A DNA stretch of 64,000 bases from JAYPWI01 sp038135065 (GCA_038135065.1 JAYPWI010000001.1:1-64000), one strand, 5' to 3'. Shown: positions 16,845 through 25,512, counted from the first letter of the stretch. The notes: generated by a model not told the origin, from the letters alone. Made by a program: numbers and translations.

Positions 16845-17374
16845 GAGCCGCCCAGCAGGGCGATGATCTGTGGGGCGATCTGGGCGGCCACCCGCTCCAT
16901 GTTGGCCTCACCGCTGCCGGCGACGGGGTGGGGAAGCTCGACCCGGGGGATGTCGGGCATGCCGTTGGACATGGACACGAAGTCACCTTGGGGCCAAAAG
17001 GCCGTGGTCACCAGGGCGATGGCCGGAAGGCCGAGGCGGGCGACGGAGATGCTGTCACGCACGGTGCCAGAGGTGCAGCTCCCTCAATGGCCGTAGGCGG
17101 CGACCACCGCCTGGCAGCGTTCGGCGATGTCGTCGAGCATCGAGCCACTCACCACTGAGCTGGCATCGCCCTTGTCGTAGCGAGCGAACCCTGCGGTGGG
17201 CAGTTCCTGGGCCAACGCCTTTTCGACATGGTCGAGGAACCGCACGCTGTCAGGAAATCCGTTGGCCACCAACCCGATGGTGACCGGTCCCGACAGGTCG
17301 AGGCGGAGGTCGTAGGGATCGGGCGAGGCCAGGGGCTCGGCCCGCGGGTCGTGGAAGTCGATCGTCGTGTTCAT
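16841..17374 (-). CDS. UGSC family selenoprotein (UGA = Sec97)
   Basis: The 178-codon frame contains one in-frame TGA (17086-17084) at codon 97, giving AAYGH-U-GSCTSGTVRDS. This is the U-G-S-C redox-like motif that names the UGSC selenoprotein family; cysteine homologues read CGSC. The C-terminal part also fits the family: GLPAIALVTTAFWPQGDF, then GMPDIPRVELPHPV. The start ATG at 17374 follows AAGGGGG at ideal spacing; an upstream in-frame ATG at 17428 is rejected. No ribosome site supports a separate start after the TGA. A hairpin can form just downstream (GGAG/CTCC, CTG/CAG, CAC/GTG with a 10-nt loop), but it is an imperfect SECIS. The coupled gene at 15744 probably works with it. Activity is unknown. 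Confidence 0.88.
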
Positions 17375-17434
17375 CGGATCCCCCTTCGTGTCCTTCCCAG
17401 TCTCCCACGCCGGTGGGCCTCGCTCCACCAGCGC

Positions 17435-18256
17435 TCATTGCGCCTTGTCGAGGAAGTCGAGCACGGCATCGTTCCAGACCGATGGTTGCTCGAAGTAGGG
17501 GCTGTGGCCAGAGCCGGGGATCTCCACGAACCGGGCGGGGATGAGGGCAGCTGATGCTGCGAGGAGGGGGGCGGGGAAGATCTGGTCATGGGTGCCGGCC
17601 ACGAACAGGGTCGGGACCCCCAGGCGGGCGATCTGGTCATGCTCGACGGTCCACCCGGTCACCTCGCCGAGCCGGTCCATGGGCGGGGAGTGGAACGAGC
17701 CGAGGGCCTGATAAAGGAAGGCGTGGGCCTGGTCACGAGCCGCGGTCCCTGGCCATAGGGCCCGGTGGCCTCCGACCAGGGGAACCGTGCGACCACCGCC
17801 CAACCCGCCCGCCTTGGCGAACTCGGCCATGGCGGCGCGCAGTTCGTCGGTCCACATGCCGCCCACCGTGTCCGCATAGGTGAGGGAGAGAACTCGGTCG
17901 GGGTGGGCCAGAGCGAAGCCGCTGATGTGCCAACCGCCGAGGGACTGCCCGACGAGGTGGGCCCGCTGTACCTCGAGGTGGTCGAGCACGGCGGCGAGAT
18001 CGGAGCCCGCCCGCTCGGGTGAGAGTTCACCGGTGGAACAGGTCGAGTTCCCGAACCCTCGGCTGTCCCAGGTGATCACCCGAAATCGTTGGCCCAGGGC
18101 GGGCACCTGCTGGTACCAGATGGCATGACTCCCCCCGGCGCCGTGGGTGAGGACGACGACGGGTCGGTCGTCGCCCGATCCGGCGGACGCCAGTTCCCAG
18201 TAGATCTCCTCGCCTTCGTTGAGAATGCGGCCGCTGTCCAGTTCCAGATCGCTCAC
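17435..18256 (-). CDS. Alpha/beta-fold hydrolase
   Basis: A 273-residue serine hydrolase. The oxyanion HGAG (VVLTHGAGGSHAIWYQQ), nucleophile elbow GQSLGG, acid in FVAGTHDQIFP and His in IPGSGHSPYFEQP form a complete triad in the right order. It heads the minus-strand operon with the UGSC gene 60 nt downstream and is divergent from nitrile hydratase. The substrate is unknown; esterase, lactonase and C-C hydrolase roles are all open. Confidence 0.9.
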   Translation of the reverse strand: MSDLELDSGRILNEGEEIYWELASAGSGDDRPVVVLTHGAGGSHAIWYQQVPALGQRFRVITWDSRGFGNSTCSTGELSPERAGSDLAAVLDHLEVQRAHLVGQSLGGWHISGFALAHPDRVLSLTYADTVGGMWTDELRAAMAEFAKAGGLGGGRTVPLVGGHRALWPGTAARDQAHAFLYQALGSFHSPPMDRLGEVTGWTVEHDQIARLGVPTLFVAGTHDQIFPAPLLAASAALIPARFVEIPGSGHSPYFEQPSVWNDAVLDFLDKAQ

Positions 18257-18324
18257 TGCTCGTTCTCCCCCTGTCTTCCCGTGAGAGTATGGGTCCTGGA
18301 CCGACCAGCAGGAGGGTGAGGCCG

Positions 18325-19071
18325 ATGGGTGGAGTCGAGTCGGGTGAGGTTGGCCCCCCTCGAGGGTTGCCCCTCCACGACCTGGGGGGGCAGTCCGGGT
18401 ACGGCCCGGTGCCCTACCAGGTCGACGAACCGGCCTTTCACGCTGACTGGGAACGGCGGGTCTTCGGCCTGATGGGCCAAGCCCTGCGCCGCTCGGCCAC
18501 CCGTCCTGGAGAGTTCCGCTACGCGATCGAGCGCCTCGCAGCGACCGACTACTTCGACCACGGCTACTACGGCCGCTGGGAGGCCGCCTTCGAGGTGGTC
18601 CTCGAGGAGTACGGGGTGATCCCGCGAGGGGCCGTGGACCAACGCCTCGACGCGCCCGACGGCACCGGGCCGAGCGCGCGGGTACGGGGCGTCATCGAGC
18701 GGGATCCCGACGCACTGCCGCCCGACCGCCCGACCCCGGCACCACAGGGTCGCACGGTGCGCCGGGCGCTGAGCGACCGGCCTCGCTTCGCGCCGGGGGA
18801 TCGTGTCGTGGCCCGCCCAGGACCTGCCGATGGTGGGCACACCCGGCTGGCGGGCTATGTGGTCGGCCGCCGGGGCACGGTCGTGCGGCTCCATCCGGCC
18901 GAGGTCCTGCCCGACAGCAGCGCCCACGATCTCGGGGAACGTCCGCAGCACGTCTACTGCGTCGCCTACGACAGCGCTGAACTCTGGGGACCCGACGCCG
19001 AGTCGGCCACCATCCACATCGACCTGTACGAGTCCTACCTCGACGCAGATCAGGACCAGGAGGAGCAGTGA
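18325..19071 (+). CDS. nthB: Nitrile hydratase (or thiocyanate hydrolase-type) beta subunit
   Basis: Structural subunit of the metal enzyme that hydrates nitriles to amides, 248 residues. The N-terminal HDLGGQSGYGPVPY and DWERRVFGLMGQAL are the nitrile hydratase beta signature. The C-terminal SH3-like barrel is seen in PRFAPGDRVVAR and QHVYCVAYDSAELWG. The ATG at 18325 is preceded by GGAGGGTGAG. The alpha gene starts inside the stop (GTGA). The gene order beta-alpha-accessory is usual for cobalt-type enzymes. Confidence 0.92.
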   Translation: MGGVESGEVGPPRGLPLHDLGGQSGYGPVPYQVDEPAFHADWERRVFGLMGQALRRSATRPGEFRYAIERLAATDYFDHGYYGRWEAAFEVVLEEYGVIPRGAVDQRLDAPDGTGPSARVRGVIERDPDALPPDRPTPAPQGRTVRRALSDRPRFAPGDRVVARPGPADGGHTRLAGYVVGRRGTVVRLHPAEVLPDSSAHDLGERPQHVYCVAYDSAELWGPDAESATIHIDLYESYLDADQDQEEQ

Positions 19072-19691
19072 GCGAGCACGATCACCACGATGAGCACGAC
19101 GACCACCACGACCCGAGGTCGCCCCGCGTGCGGGTCGAGGCCCTCGAGGATCTGCTGGTCGAGGCGGGCATCGTCGACCGGGCCCGTATGGATGCCACCA
19201 TCGAGCGCTACGAGCACGACATCGGACCGATGATCGGGGCCCGCCTGGTTGCCCGGGCCTGGGTCGATCCCGACTTCCGCCAGCGTCTCCTCGAGGACGC
19301 CGACGGCTTGATCGCCGACGAGGGCATCGCCGGGGCGGAGATGGAGCACATCGAGATCAAGGCCAACGAACCCGGCGTCCACAACGTCGTCGTATGCACC
19401 CTGTGCTCGTGCTATCCCTGGGCACTGTTGGGGTTGCCGCCCAACTGGTACAAGAGCCCCGAGTACCGGGCCCGGGTGGTCCGAGAACCCCGCACCGTGT
19501 TGGCCGAGATGGGCCTACAACTCGACGACGACACCGAGCTACGCGTGTGGGACAGCAGCTCGGAGACCCGCTTCATGGTGTTGCCCGAACGGCCGACGGG
19601 GACGGAGGGGCTCAGCGAGGAGCAGTTGGCCGAGCTGGTCTCCCGGGACGCCATGATCGGGGTGGCTCGGGCTGCGGACCCCACACCGTGA
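19068..19691 (+). CDS. nthA: Nitrile hydratase alpha subunit, cobalt type
   Basis: Catalytic subunit, 207 residues. The metal-binding claw is VCTLCSCYPW with Cys110, Cys113, Ser114 and Cys115. Thr between the first two cysteines is the cobalt-type form (iron enzymes have Ser there). The N-terminus carries a Met-Ser lead followed by an unusual His/Asp-rich stretch, HDHHDEHDDHHD, which could hold or deliver metal. After the claw, LPPNWYKSPEYRARVVREPR is the conserved family block. It is coupled to both neighbours by 4-nt overlaps. Confidence 0.94.
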   Translation: MSEHDHHDEHDDHHDPRSPRVRVEALEDLLVEAGIVDRARMDATIERYEHDIGPMIGARLVARAWVDPDFRQRLLEDADGLIADEGIAGAEMEHIEIKANEPGVHNVVVCTLCSCYPWALLGLPPNWYKSPEYRARVVREPRTVLAEMGLQLDDDTELRVWDSSSETRFMVLPERPTGTEGLSEEQLAELVSRDAMIGVARAADPTP

Positions 19692-20032
19692 CGCCAACCG
19701 AACTCAGCGCGCTCGACGGCACCCCGGCCGCTCCACCTCGGAGCAACGGCGAGCTCGTCTTCGAGCATCCCTGGGAGACCCGGGCCTTTGGCCTCGCTGC
19801 GGATCTGGTCGCCGGTGGCCACTTCGATTGGAGCGACGTCCAGCATGCCCTCATCCGTCAGATCGGCCGATGGGAGGCAGACGAGTCCCCCGAGCGCCGA
19901 CCATGGTCGTACTACGAGCACTGGTTGGCTGCCCTCGAGGCCTTGGTGGCTGGTCGGGAGCTACTCGATGGGGCAGCACTGGAGGCGCGAGCGCATAGCT
20001 ACGCGGCGCGCCCCCACGGCCACGATCACTGA
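19688..20032 (+). CDS. Nitrile hydratase accessory protein (metallochaperone-like)
   Basis: A 114-residue protein homologous to the small activators of cobalt nitrile hydratase and to the N-terminal part of beta subunits (FEHPWETRAFGLAADL, then WSYYEHWLAALEALV). These activators bind the alpha subunit and assist cobalt loading and cysteine oxidation. The C-terminus ends in HGHDH, a possible metal site. The start is a GTG overlapping the alpha stop (GTGA); the longer frame to 19394 is a shadow of the alpha gene. Confidence 0.85.
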   Translation: MTPTELSALDGTPAAPPRSNGELVFEHPWETRAFGLAADLVAGGHFDWSDVQHALIRQIGRWEADESPERRPWSYYEHWLAALEALVAGRELLDGAALEARAHSYAARPHGHDH

Positions 20033-20048
20033 GCGCAGACAGACCTGC

Positions 20049-20789
20049 TCAGCGGGGTGGGGGTGATGGCCCGTTGCCCAGACCATCGTGCTCTTCCCAC
20101 CACCATGCCGATTCGAGCATGTAGGCCCGTCGTCGGGGACCGGCAGTCCCATGATCGCCGGACTCGTAGGCCACGTCACCGTGGTACAGAGCGATCATGC
20201 CCGGGTCCGCACCCTCCACCTGATGGATCCGGGTGTGGTAGGTCAGCGGCCCGTCGATGTCGGCCACTGCGCTGTCCACCGTGTCGTGGCGCCGGAGCCA
20301 GTCCAGGGTGACGAAGGTTGGGGTCACGACTTCGATTTCGCCGGCCGCCCGTCGTTCCAGGGCCGCTGTGGGGGAGATCCAGGCGTGCTCGGTGATCTCC
20401 CCGTGATCGATGGATACGTCCTCGAGGTCGGCGGGGGCCTGGGTCAGGAAGAAGTGGGTCGAGAAGCGCTTGGGGCGAATGGGTGGGGGGAGCCAGTGGG
20501 AGAAGTGGTGGAGCTGGGCTCCTCCGAGGTCGATCCCGGCTTCCTCCTGGGCCTCCCTCACCGCTGCCGCCCGAAAGCCGGCCAACGAGGCCCCGCCGAA
20601 GGTGTCGGTGACGTGGTGCTCGGCCAGTCGATCCTCGGGGTCGACCCGCCCGCCGGGGAACACCCACATGCCTCCGAAGTAGATCCGGGAGTTCTTGCGC
20701 AGCATCAGCACCTCGACCCCGTCCGCCGTGTCCCGAGCGACGACGACGGTCGCGGCGTCGATCGGGGCAGGTGGTTCGTGGTTGCTCAT
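20049..20789 (-). CDS. NUDIX hydrolase
   Basis: A 246-residue pyrophosphohydrolase. The Nudix box reads GFRAAAVREAQEEAGIDLG with the REXXEE core intact. It is preceded by GMWVFPGGRVDPEDR, and the longer C-terminal part resembles the CoA-pyrophosphatase-like or NUDT19-like group. Its ATG overlaps the stop of the upstream HAD gene (ATGA), so both are co-translated. The substrate is not readable. Confidence 0.88.
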   Translation of the reverse strand: MSNHEPPAPIDAATVVVARDTADGVEVLMLRKNSRIYFGGMWVFPGGRVDPEDRLAEHHVTDTFGGASLAGFRAAAVREAQEEAGIDLGGAQLHHFSHWLPPPIRPKRFSTHFFLTQAPADLEDVSIDHGEITEHAWISPTAALERRAAGEIEVVTPTFVTLDWLRRHDTVDSAVADIDGPLTYHTRIHQVEGADPGMIALYHGDVAYESGDHGTAGPRRRAYMLESAWWWEEHDGLGNGPSPPPR

Positions 20790-21436
20790 GAATGCTCCCT
20801 GGTTCGGGTGACGAGGCGGTCGGCACCCGCATCGAAGCCTGGCAGTTGTTGGGCCACCGCGCCACGATGGCGGGCCGCGAGGTCGAGGACCAGGTCCTCG
20901 ACCTCGGTCCAATCGGTGACCCGCGGGCCAGCAAGGTCACGGTTGTACGGCTGGTCGAACACGATGGCGTGCTGCCCGGCGGCCCGGAGACCTTCGATGT
21001 TGTGTGGCCCATCGTCGACATAGGCGTGGGCGGCCACCTCGGGCTTGGCGCCAAGGAAGCAGATGTCCCGGTAGGGAATCTTCCACCGATCCAGCCAATC
21101 GGCCGTGTCGGCGATGGCGATGGCGTGGCCCCAGTTCACGTACAGGCGGTGGGTGACGATACGGATCCAGATCCCGGCGTCCGAGAGGCGCCACAACGCC
21201 TCGGCACACCCGGGCATCACCTCCATGTCTCGGAACATCCGGTGCTCGAGCACGGCGATCCGGTGCAGTCGTTCGAAGTCGCCCTCGCCGAAGCCCCACT
21301 CGTGGAAGTCCCAGCTGCGCTCGAGAGGCAGGCTCGAGGGGGGGACCCCGAGTTCCTGGGCGACGATTTCCCTGAACGCCTCGGTGTGGCGGCCACAGAC
21401 GCCGTCGAGGTCGACCCCGAGAATGAACTCACTCAC
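20786..21436 (-). CDS. HAD-fold 5'-nucleotidase-like phosphatase
   Basis: A 216-residue HAD-superfamily protein with motif I DLDGVCGRH, motif II VTHRLYVN and motif IV YVDDGPHN, resembling the 5'(3')-deoxyribonucleotidase NT5C group. The GTG at 21436 lies 7 nt after TATAAC (minus strand), so the HAD-NUDIX transcript may be leaderless. Together the pair could clean up nucleotides, but this is inferred. Confidence 0.82.
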   Translation of the reverse strand: MSEFILGVDLDGVCGRHTEAFREIVAQELGVPPSSLPLERSWDFHEWGFGEGDFERLHRIAVLEHRMFRDMEVMPGCAEALWRLSDAGIWIRIVTHRLYVNWGHAIAIADTADWLDRWKIPYRDICFLGAKPEVAAHAYVDDGPHNIEGLRAAGQHAIVFDQPYNRDLAGPRVTDWTEVEDLVLDLAARHRGAVAQQLPGFDAGADRLVTRTREHS

Positions 21437-21495
21437 CAGCGCAGTTATACCTTGCCAGGCTCACGCCGGCCCGAGCCGACCCTCTGCGGTGGCCT

Positions 21496-22974
21496 TCACC
21501 GCCGCTTGAAACGTCCCCGTTTCGGCGGATCCTCGGGCGGGGCGGGCAGGTCGGGCCACCTAGCCTGCAGCTGGTCACGACCCTCGACGCGCACCTCTTC
21601 GAGTTGGTCGAGCGAGTAGGGGACATCACTCGGGTCGAGGGCTCGATAGCGGGCCTCGACGCTGCGGTAGTTGGCGGGAGTGATGAGGTCGACGATGAGG
21701 TCGCACGGTGTCCAGTCGGCTCGTGGACCAAGGTAGAGATAGCCATCAGCGACGTCGGCCAAGCGGAAGCCGTCCCGTCGCTCCGGCGTCGCCACGGAGA
21801 TGGTGTTGAGGGCGACATTGCCCAGGGTCGACAACTCGAGGTCGATCCCGAGGGTCGCCACGTCGTCGGGGGCCGCGGCGATCAGGGCCTCCACCCGTGC
21901 CGTTGCGTCGCTGTCCCCGAGAACTCCGTGAAAGACGACACGCTGTACCCCTTCCCCCATCCAGTGGTGGAGGAGGGTGCCGGGGGTGACCGACCCGACG
22001 CCGTCGACCCACTCGACCACTCGGGTGGTGCTGCGGCCGATATCGCAATACACGACGGCGCGTTGGCCCTGCCGGATGACCTCAGCCGTCAAGACGTTCA
22101 CCATGTGGAAGGCGGTGACATCGCGATGGTGGCCACCCATCCACCAATTCCGGAGTTCGAGCTCCCCGGCCGACCGCCCGTCGAGCAGGTCCGGGTCTTC
22201 TACGTAGGAGGGAATGCCGAGGCCGACCACCCGGAAGGGTGGGGCCGCTGGGTCGAGCTCGTGGTTCAGGCGCCAGGCAGCCTCGAGCACACTGGCGTAC
22301 TGCTCGTAGGCAAAGCCGATGCCCATGAGGTCGACGAAGAGGTCTGCGCAGGCTCTGGCGTCCCACGCCCGGCTTGTGAGCAGGGTGTCCAGCGCGTCCT
22401 GTGCTCGACTGTTGGTGAACTCCCAAGCGAGGTTGGTCACCCCAGCCCGGTACAGGTCTGGCAGGACCTCGGCCAGGAATTCCACGTGTGAGCGGATGCC
22501 CGGCAGATCGCCGAGGAAGACGATCTGGTGGAGGCTCGCCAACTCTGCGAGGTACTCGGCCGGTGTCTGGAGCCCGCCGCTGCCGGCATCGTCGGGGTCG
22601 TTCGGGTCCCCGGTGTCTGTCGTATCGTCGGCGTCGTCGCCCTGGTCCTCGCCGATTTCGCCGTCGCGAGTGTCGCCCTGGTCCTGGTCGGTTTCGGCGG
22701 GTCCCGAGGTCCCCGGTACGCCGGCGGCCCGAGTCGCTCCGGCCTGTGGACTCCCTGGGACGGTCGGTTCCGGTGCACTCTCTCGTTCGCGTAAGCCGGT
22801 GTCCGATGTAGTGGCGTTGTCGGCCCACGACGGCAGGGGGCCATCCTCACCTGGCGAGGGAGCGGTCGACGCTTGGCCCGAACCGGTCGGCTCATCGTCG
22901 GGTCCCACTGCTGCTGGCTCCCGATCGGGTCGCAGGTCGAAGACCACGGGGTCGCGCTCGGATGCGGGCATCAT
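21496..22974 (-). CDS. ChaN/EreA-like domain protein with long disordered acidic N-terminus
   Basis: A 492-residue protein. Residues 1 to about 135 are low complexity and acidic (QDQGDTRDGEIGEDQGDD and similar). The rest aligns by eye with the adjacent gene and with the ChaN/EreA (Tiki-like) fold: IVFLGDLPGIRSHVEFLAEV, GVTNLAWEFTNSRAQDALD. In active relatives the first motif is G-E-x-H; here it is G-D-L-P, so the metal or heme-binding residues are lost. The C-terminus is basic (PKRGRFKRR). Function unknown. It lies 18 nt downstream of its paralogue on the same strand. Confidence 0.7.
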   Translation of the reverse strand: MMPASERDPVVFDLRPDREPAAVGPDDEPTGSGQASTAPSPGEDGPLPSWADNATTSDTGLRERESAPEPTVPGSPQAGATRAAGVPGTSGPAETDQDQGDTRDGEIGEDQGDDADDTTDTGDPNDPDDAGSGGLQTPAEYLAELASLHQIVFLGDLPGIRSHVEFLAEVLPDLYRAGVTNLAWEFTNSRAQDALDTLLTSRAWDARACADLFVDLMGIGFAYEQYASVLEAAWRLNHELDPAAPPFRVVGLGIPSYVEDPDLLDGRSAGELELRNWWMGGHHRDVTAFHMVNVLTAEVIRQGQRAVVYCDIGRSTTRVVEWVDGVGSVTPGTLLHHWMGEGVQRVVFHGVLGDSDATARVEALIAAAPDDVATLGIDLELSTLGNVALNTISVATPERRDGFRLADVADGYLYLGPRADWTPCDLIVDLITPANYRSVEARYRALDPSDVPYSLDQLEEVRVEGRDQLQARWPDLPAPPEDPPKRGRFKRR

Positions 22975-22992
22975 GATCTCTTCCTAGGCGAC

Positions 22993-24168
22993 CTAGACGA
23001 TCTGGGTCCAACCAAGCTCGGCCGCCGCTGCGTTGGCTGCGACCGCCGCTGCGAAGTCGCGAGCGGTCGAGCGCGGCTGCCGCAGGGCTCCATCGAGACT
23101 CCAGCGCCGGGCTTCGCTCAGGTTGTCGTCGTCGACCACATCGCTGATCGGGGTCGGAGCGGCGAGGTTGTCGATGGTCTCGAGAAACACCCATCCGGCT
23201 GCCCACGAACCCAGCACGCCCCCGTCCAGTGCGGTCGAGCACGGCAGTTGACTCAGAACGCCACTGCCGAGCGAGAAACCGACCGGGAACTTGGGTCCAT
23301 TGGGTCGGGCGAAGGCTGCGTCCAGTGCACCATCGGCCGCCAAGGCGAAGTCGCCCAGTTCACCCGAGGCAGGCAGGGGCTGGTGGAGGAGCACCGTTGC
23401 CGCCCGGTCGGCGATGCTGGCATACACGTGGTTGGCTGCGCCCACCACCCGTCCGGCCGAGACCTCGGTGTCGATGGTGTCGCAGAGGTGATGGGGCTGG
23501 CGGCGACGTCGGGTGAGCGCATGCGACGTCCGGCTGAGGACGAGGGCTCGCTGGCCGGTTGCCACGAACTCGTGGAGGACGACCTCAGCCATGTGACGAG
23601 CCGAGGAACCGCGGGGACGGAGATGGTCCCATGCGAAGGGGCTCCTCAGGTCTGCGGTGGGGGTGACCGCGCCGATGTCGATGTCGTAGTCCAGGGCCAC
23701 TACTCGCATCGGCGGCGCTGCTCGGTCGCGGGTGCGATTGGCCTCCCACACTGCGCGGAGAATCCCCATGTACTCGACGAAAGCGAAGTGGTGGCGCAGG
23801 CCCCAACGAAACAGGGCAGATCGGGCAAGGGTCTCGTCGAAGCGGGGGGCCCGCATCAGGGCATCGAGCAATGGCTGGTCGTCGACGCAGGCGAATTCGA
23901 TTCCCAGGTGCCACACCCCGGCGGCCTGAAGGGCAGCCACCAATTCCTGCAGGAAGAGCCCGGCCTGGCGACTTGGGGCATGTTCGCCGAGGAACACCAC
24001 TTGGTGGTCGTCGAACAGCTCCACGACGAAGTCGGCTGCCGGTGCTCCACATGCTCCGATGTCGTCGATGATCTCGTCGAGCAGATGGCGGTCGAGGGGA
24101 GGCAGTCGACGGCGGGCTCGATAGTGCTCGACCCGATCGAGCATCTGTTCGTCGTGGGCTCGCCGCAT
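22993..24168 (-). CDS. ChaN/EreA-like domain protein
   Basis: A 391-residue paralogue of the next gene. It keeps the fold's first motif, VVFLGEHAPSRQAGLFLQEL (G-E-H), followed by GVWHLGIEFACVDDQPLLD, as in ChaN-like and erythromycin-esterase-like proteins that use a Glu and His pair. A later RALVLSRTSHAL strand and HVYASIADRAATVLLHQPLP follow. There is no signal peptide. The reaction is unknown. A start at 24168 or at a second Met eight codons later is possible. It is divergent from mshC. Confidence 0.7.
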   Translation of the reverse strand: MRRAHDEQMLDRVEHYRARRRLPPLDRHLLDEIIDDIGACGAPAADFVVELFDDHQVVFLGEHAPSRQAGLFLQELVAALQAAGVWHLGIEFACVDDQPLLDALMRAPRFDETLARSALFRWGLRHHFAFVEYMGILRAVWEANRTRDRAAPPMRVVALDYDIDIGAVTPTADLRSPFAWDHLRPRGSSARHMAEVVLHEFVATGQRALVLSRTSHALTRRRRQPHHLCDTIDTEVSAGRVVGAANHVYASIADRAATVLLHQPLPASGELGDFALAADGALDAAFARPNGPKFPVGFSLGSGVLSQLPCSTALDGGVLGSWAAGWVFLETIDNLAAPTPISDVVDDDNLSEARRWSLDGALRQPRSTARDFAAAVAANAAAAELGWTQIV

Positions 24169-24253
24169 CGTTCCGGAGAGTACCGATCACCCTCCGGAGG
24201 TCATAGTTCGGGCAGAGTCCAGCCGATCCCGAACGGGACGGGTCCCGCCGTCC

Positions 24254-24259
24254 TAGAGT
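24254..24259 (+). promoter_or_regulatory. Predicted -10 for mshC
   Basis: TAGAGT, 44 nt before the mshC start, is the best -10 match in the gap. The transcript would carry a leader of about 38 nt, unlike the many leaderless genes nearby. Confidence 0.4.
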
Positions 24260-24303
24260 GTGCAACGGTTCTCGCAACCCGACCTGGGGGGTGTCCCGCT
24301 GCC

Positions 24304-25473
24304 GTGACCATGCGCTTGTTCGATACTGCACAACGACAGGTGGTCGCCCTGGATCTTCCCGAGCACGTGCGCATGTACGTCTGTGGCATCACCCCCTACG
24401 ACTCGACACATCTGGGTCACGCGAATACCTACCTGACCTACGACCTGGTGATTCGACGACTCGAGGACCTCGGCCACTCGGTCGAGCTGGTCCGCAACTA
24501 CACCGATGTCGACGATTCCATCCTGCCCAAGGCCCGAGAGCTGGGGATCGATTTCCTGGAGTTGGCGGAGACCGAGATGGCTCGGTTTGCCGCCGACATG
24601 GTGGCGCTCGGAACACGCCCGGCAGCCCACGAACCACGGGCAACCGAATCGATTGCCGCCATCATCGACCTCGTCGAACGTCTGCGAGATGGGGGCCACA
24701 CCTACGAGGTGGAGGGCACCACCTATTTCTCGGTGGCGACCTTCGAGCGATTCGGAGCACTGTCGGGCTATGGCCGGGACGAGATGATCGATCTCGCCCG
24801 GGAACGAGGCGGTCGACCCGACGACCCTCGCCAGCGAGATCCTCTCGACTTCGTGCTGTGGATGCCCTCGGCCGCTGATGAGCCTGTGTGGCAGTCCCCG
24901 TTCGGTCCCGGGCGACCCGGTTGGCATATCGAGTGTTCTGCGATGGGGATGGCAGCGTTGGGTTCCACCATCGACATTCACGGTGGCGGAGGCGACCTGA
25001 TCTTCCCTCATCACGAGTGCGAGGTCGCCCAGAGCGAGTCCATTACCGGGGTGACCTTCGCCCGCTACTGGATCCACGCCGGTCTGGTGGCCTACCAGGG
25101 CACGAAGATGTCGAAGTCGCTGGGAAACCTCGTATTCGTGTCCGACCTGCGTCAGCAGATCGATCCTGGGGCGATTCGGCTGGCGTTGATGGCTCACCAC
25201 TACCGGTCCGATTGGGAGTGGTTCGATGCTGAGGCCGAGGCCGCTCAGGTCGATCTCGACCGGCTACGTGCGGCGGCCGGAGGAGTCGAACCGGTGCGGC
25301 ACGGCGGTGTCGTGGATGACGTTCGGGCCGCGCTGGATGAGGATCTGGACGCCCCTCGGGCTCGCCGGGCCTTGTTGGACGCAGCAGCCGCCATCGCCCA
25401 AGGGGCGGGGCCCCCGGCCAGGGGGAGGCTGGTTGCTGCTGCTGCCTTGTGCGGGATCGACCTGATCGGGTGA
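24304..25473 (+). CDS. mshC: L-cysteine:1D-myo-inositol 2-amino-2-deoxy-glucopyranoside ligase
   Basis: Joins cysteine to GlcN-inositol in mycothiol synthesis, the actinobacterial thiol pathway. The protein (389 residues from the GTG, or 387 from ATG 24310) is a short class I synthetase related to CysRS. Visible are MYVCGITPYDSTHLGHANTY (Zn-binding Cys and HIGH-like HLGH), VRNYTDVDDSILPKARELGI, GWHIECSAMGMAALG, GGGGDLIFPHHECEVAQSES and KMSKS. Length and the YDSTHLGH block fit MshC rather than CysS (about 460 residues with a C-terminal domain). The long frame extending upstream is antisense to the ChaN-like genes and is rejected. Confidence 0.92.
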   Translation: MTMRLFDTAQRQVVALDLPEHVRMYVCGITPYDSTHLGHANTYLTYDLVIRRLEDLGHSVELVRNYTDVDDSILPKARELGIDFLELAETEMARFAADMVALGTRPAAHEPRATESIAAIIDLVERLRDGGHTYEVEGTTYFSVATFERFGALSGYGRDEMIDLARERGGRPDDPRQRDPLDFVLWMPSAADEPVWQSPFGPGRPGWHIECSAMGMAALGSTIDIHGGGGDLIFPHHECEVAQSESITGVTFARYWIHAGLVAYQGTKMSKSLGNLVFVSDLRQQIDPGAIRLALMAHHYRSDWEWFDAEAEAAQVDLDRLRAAAGGVEPVRHGGVVDDVRAALDEDLDAPRARRALLDAAAAIAQGAGPPARGRLVAAAALCGIDLIG

Positions 25474-25512
25474 CGCGCGAGGCCTGCTGGTCGGCCCGCT
25501 AGATTCGCACCG

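Noticed and set aside
22873..24303. Upstream extension of mshC to 866 codons
   Set aside because: It is antisense to both ChaN-like genes; MshC homologues start near 24304, where the family text begins.
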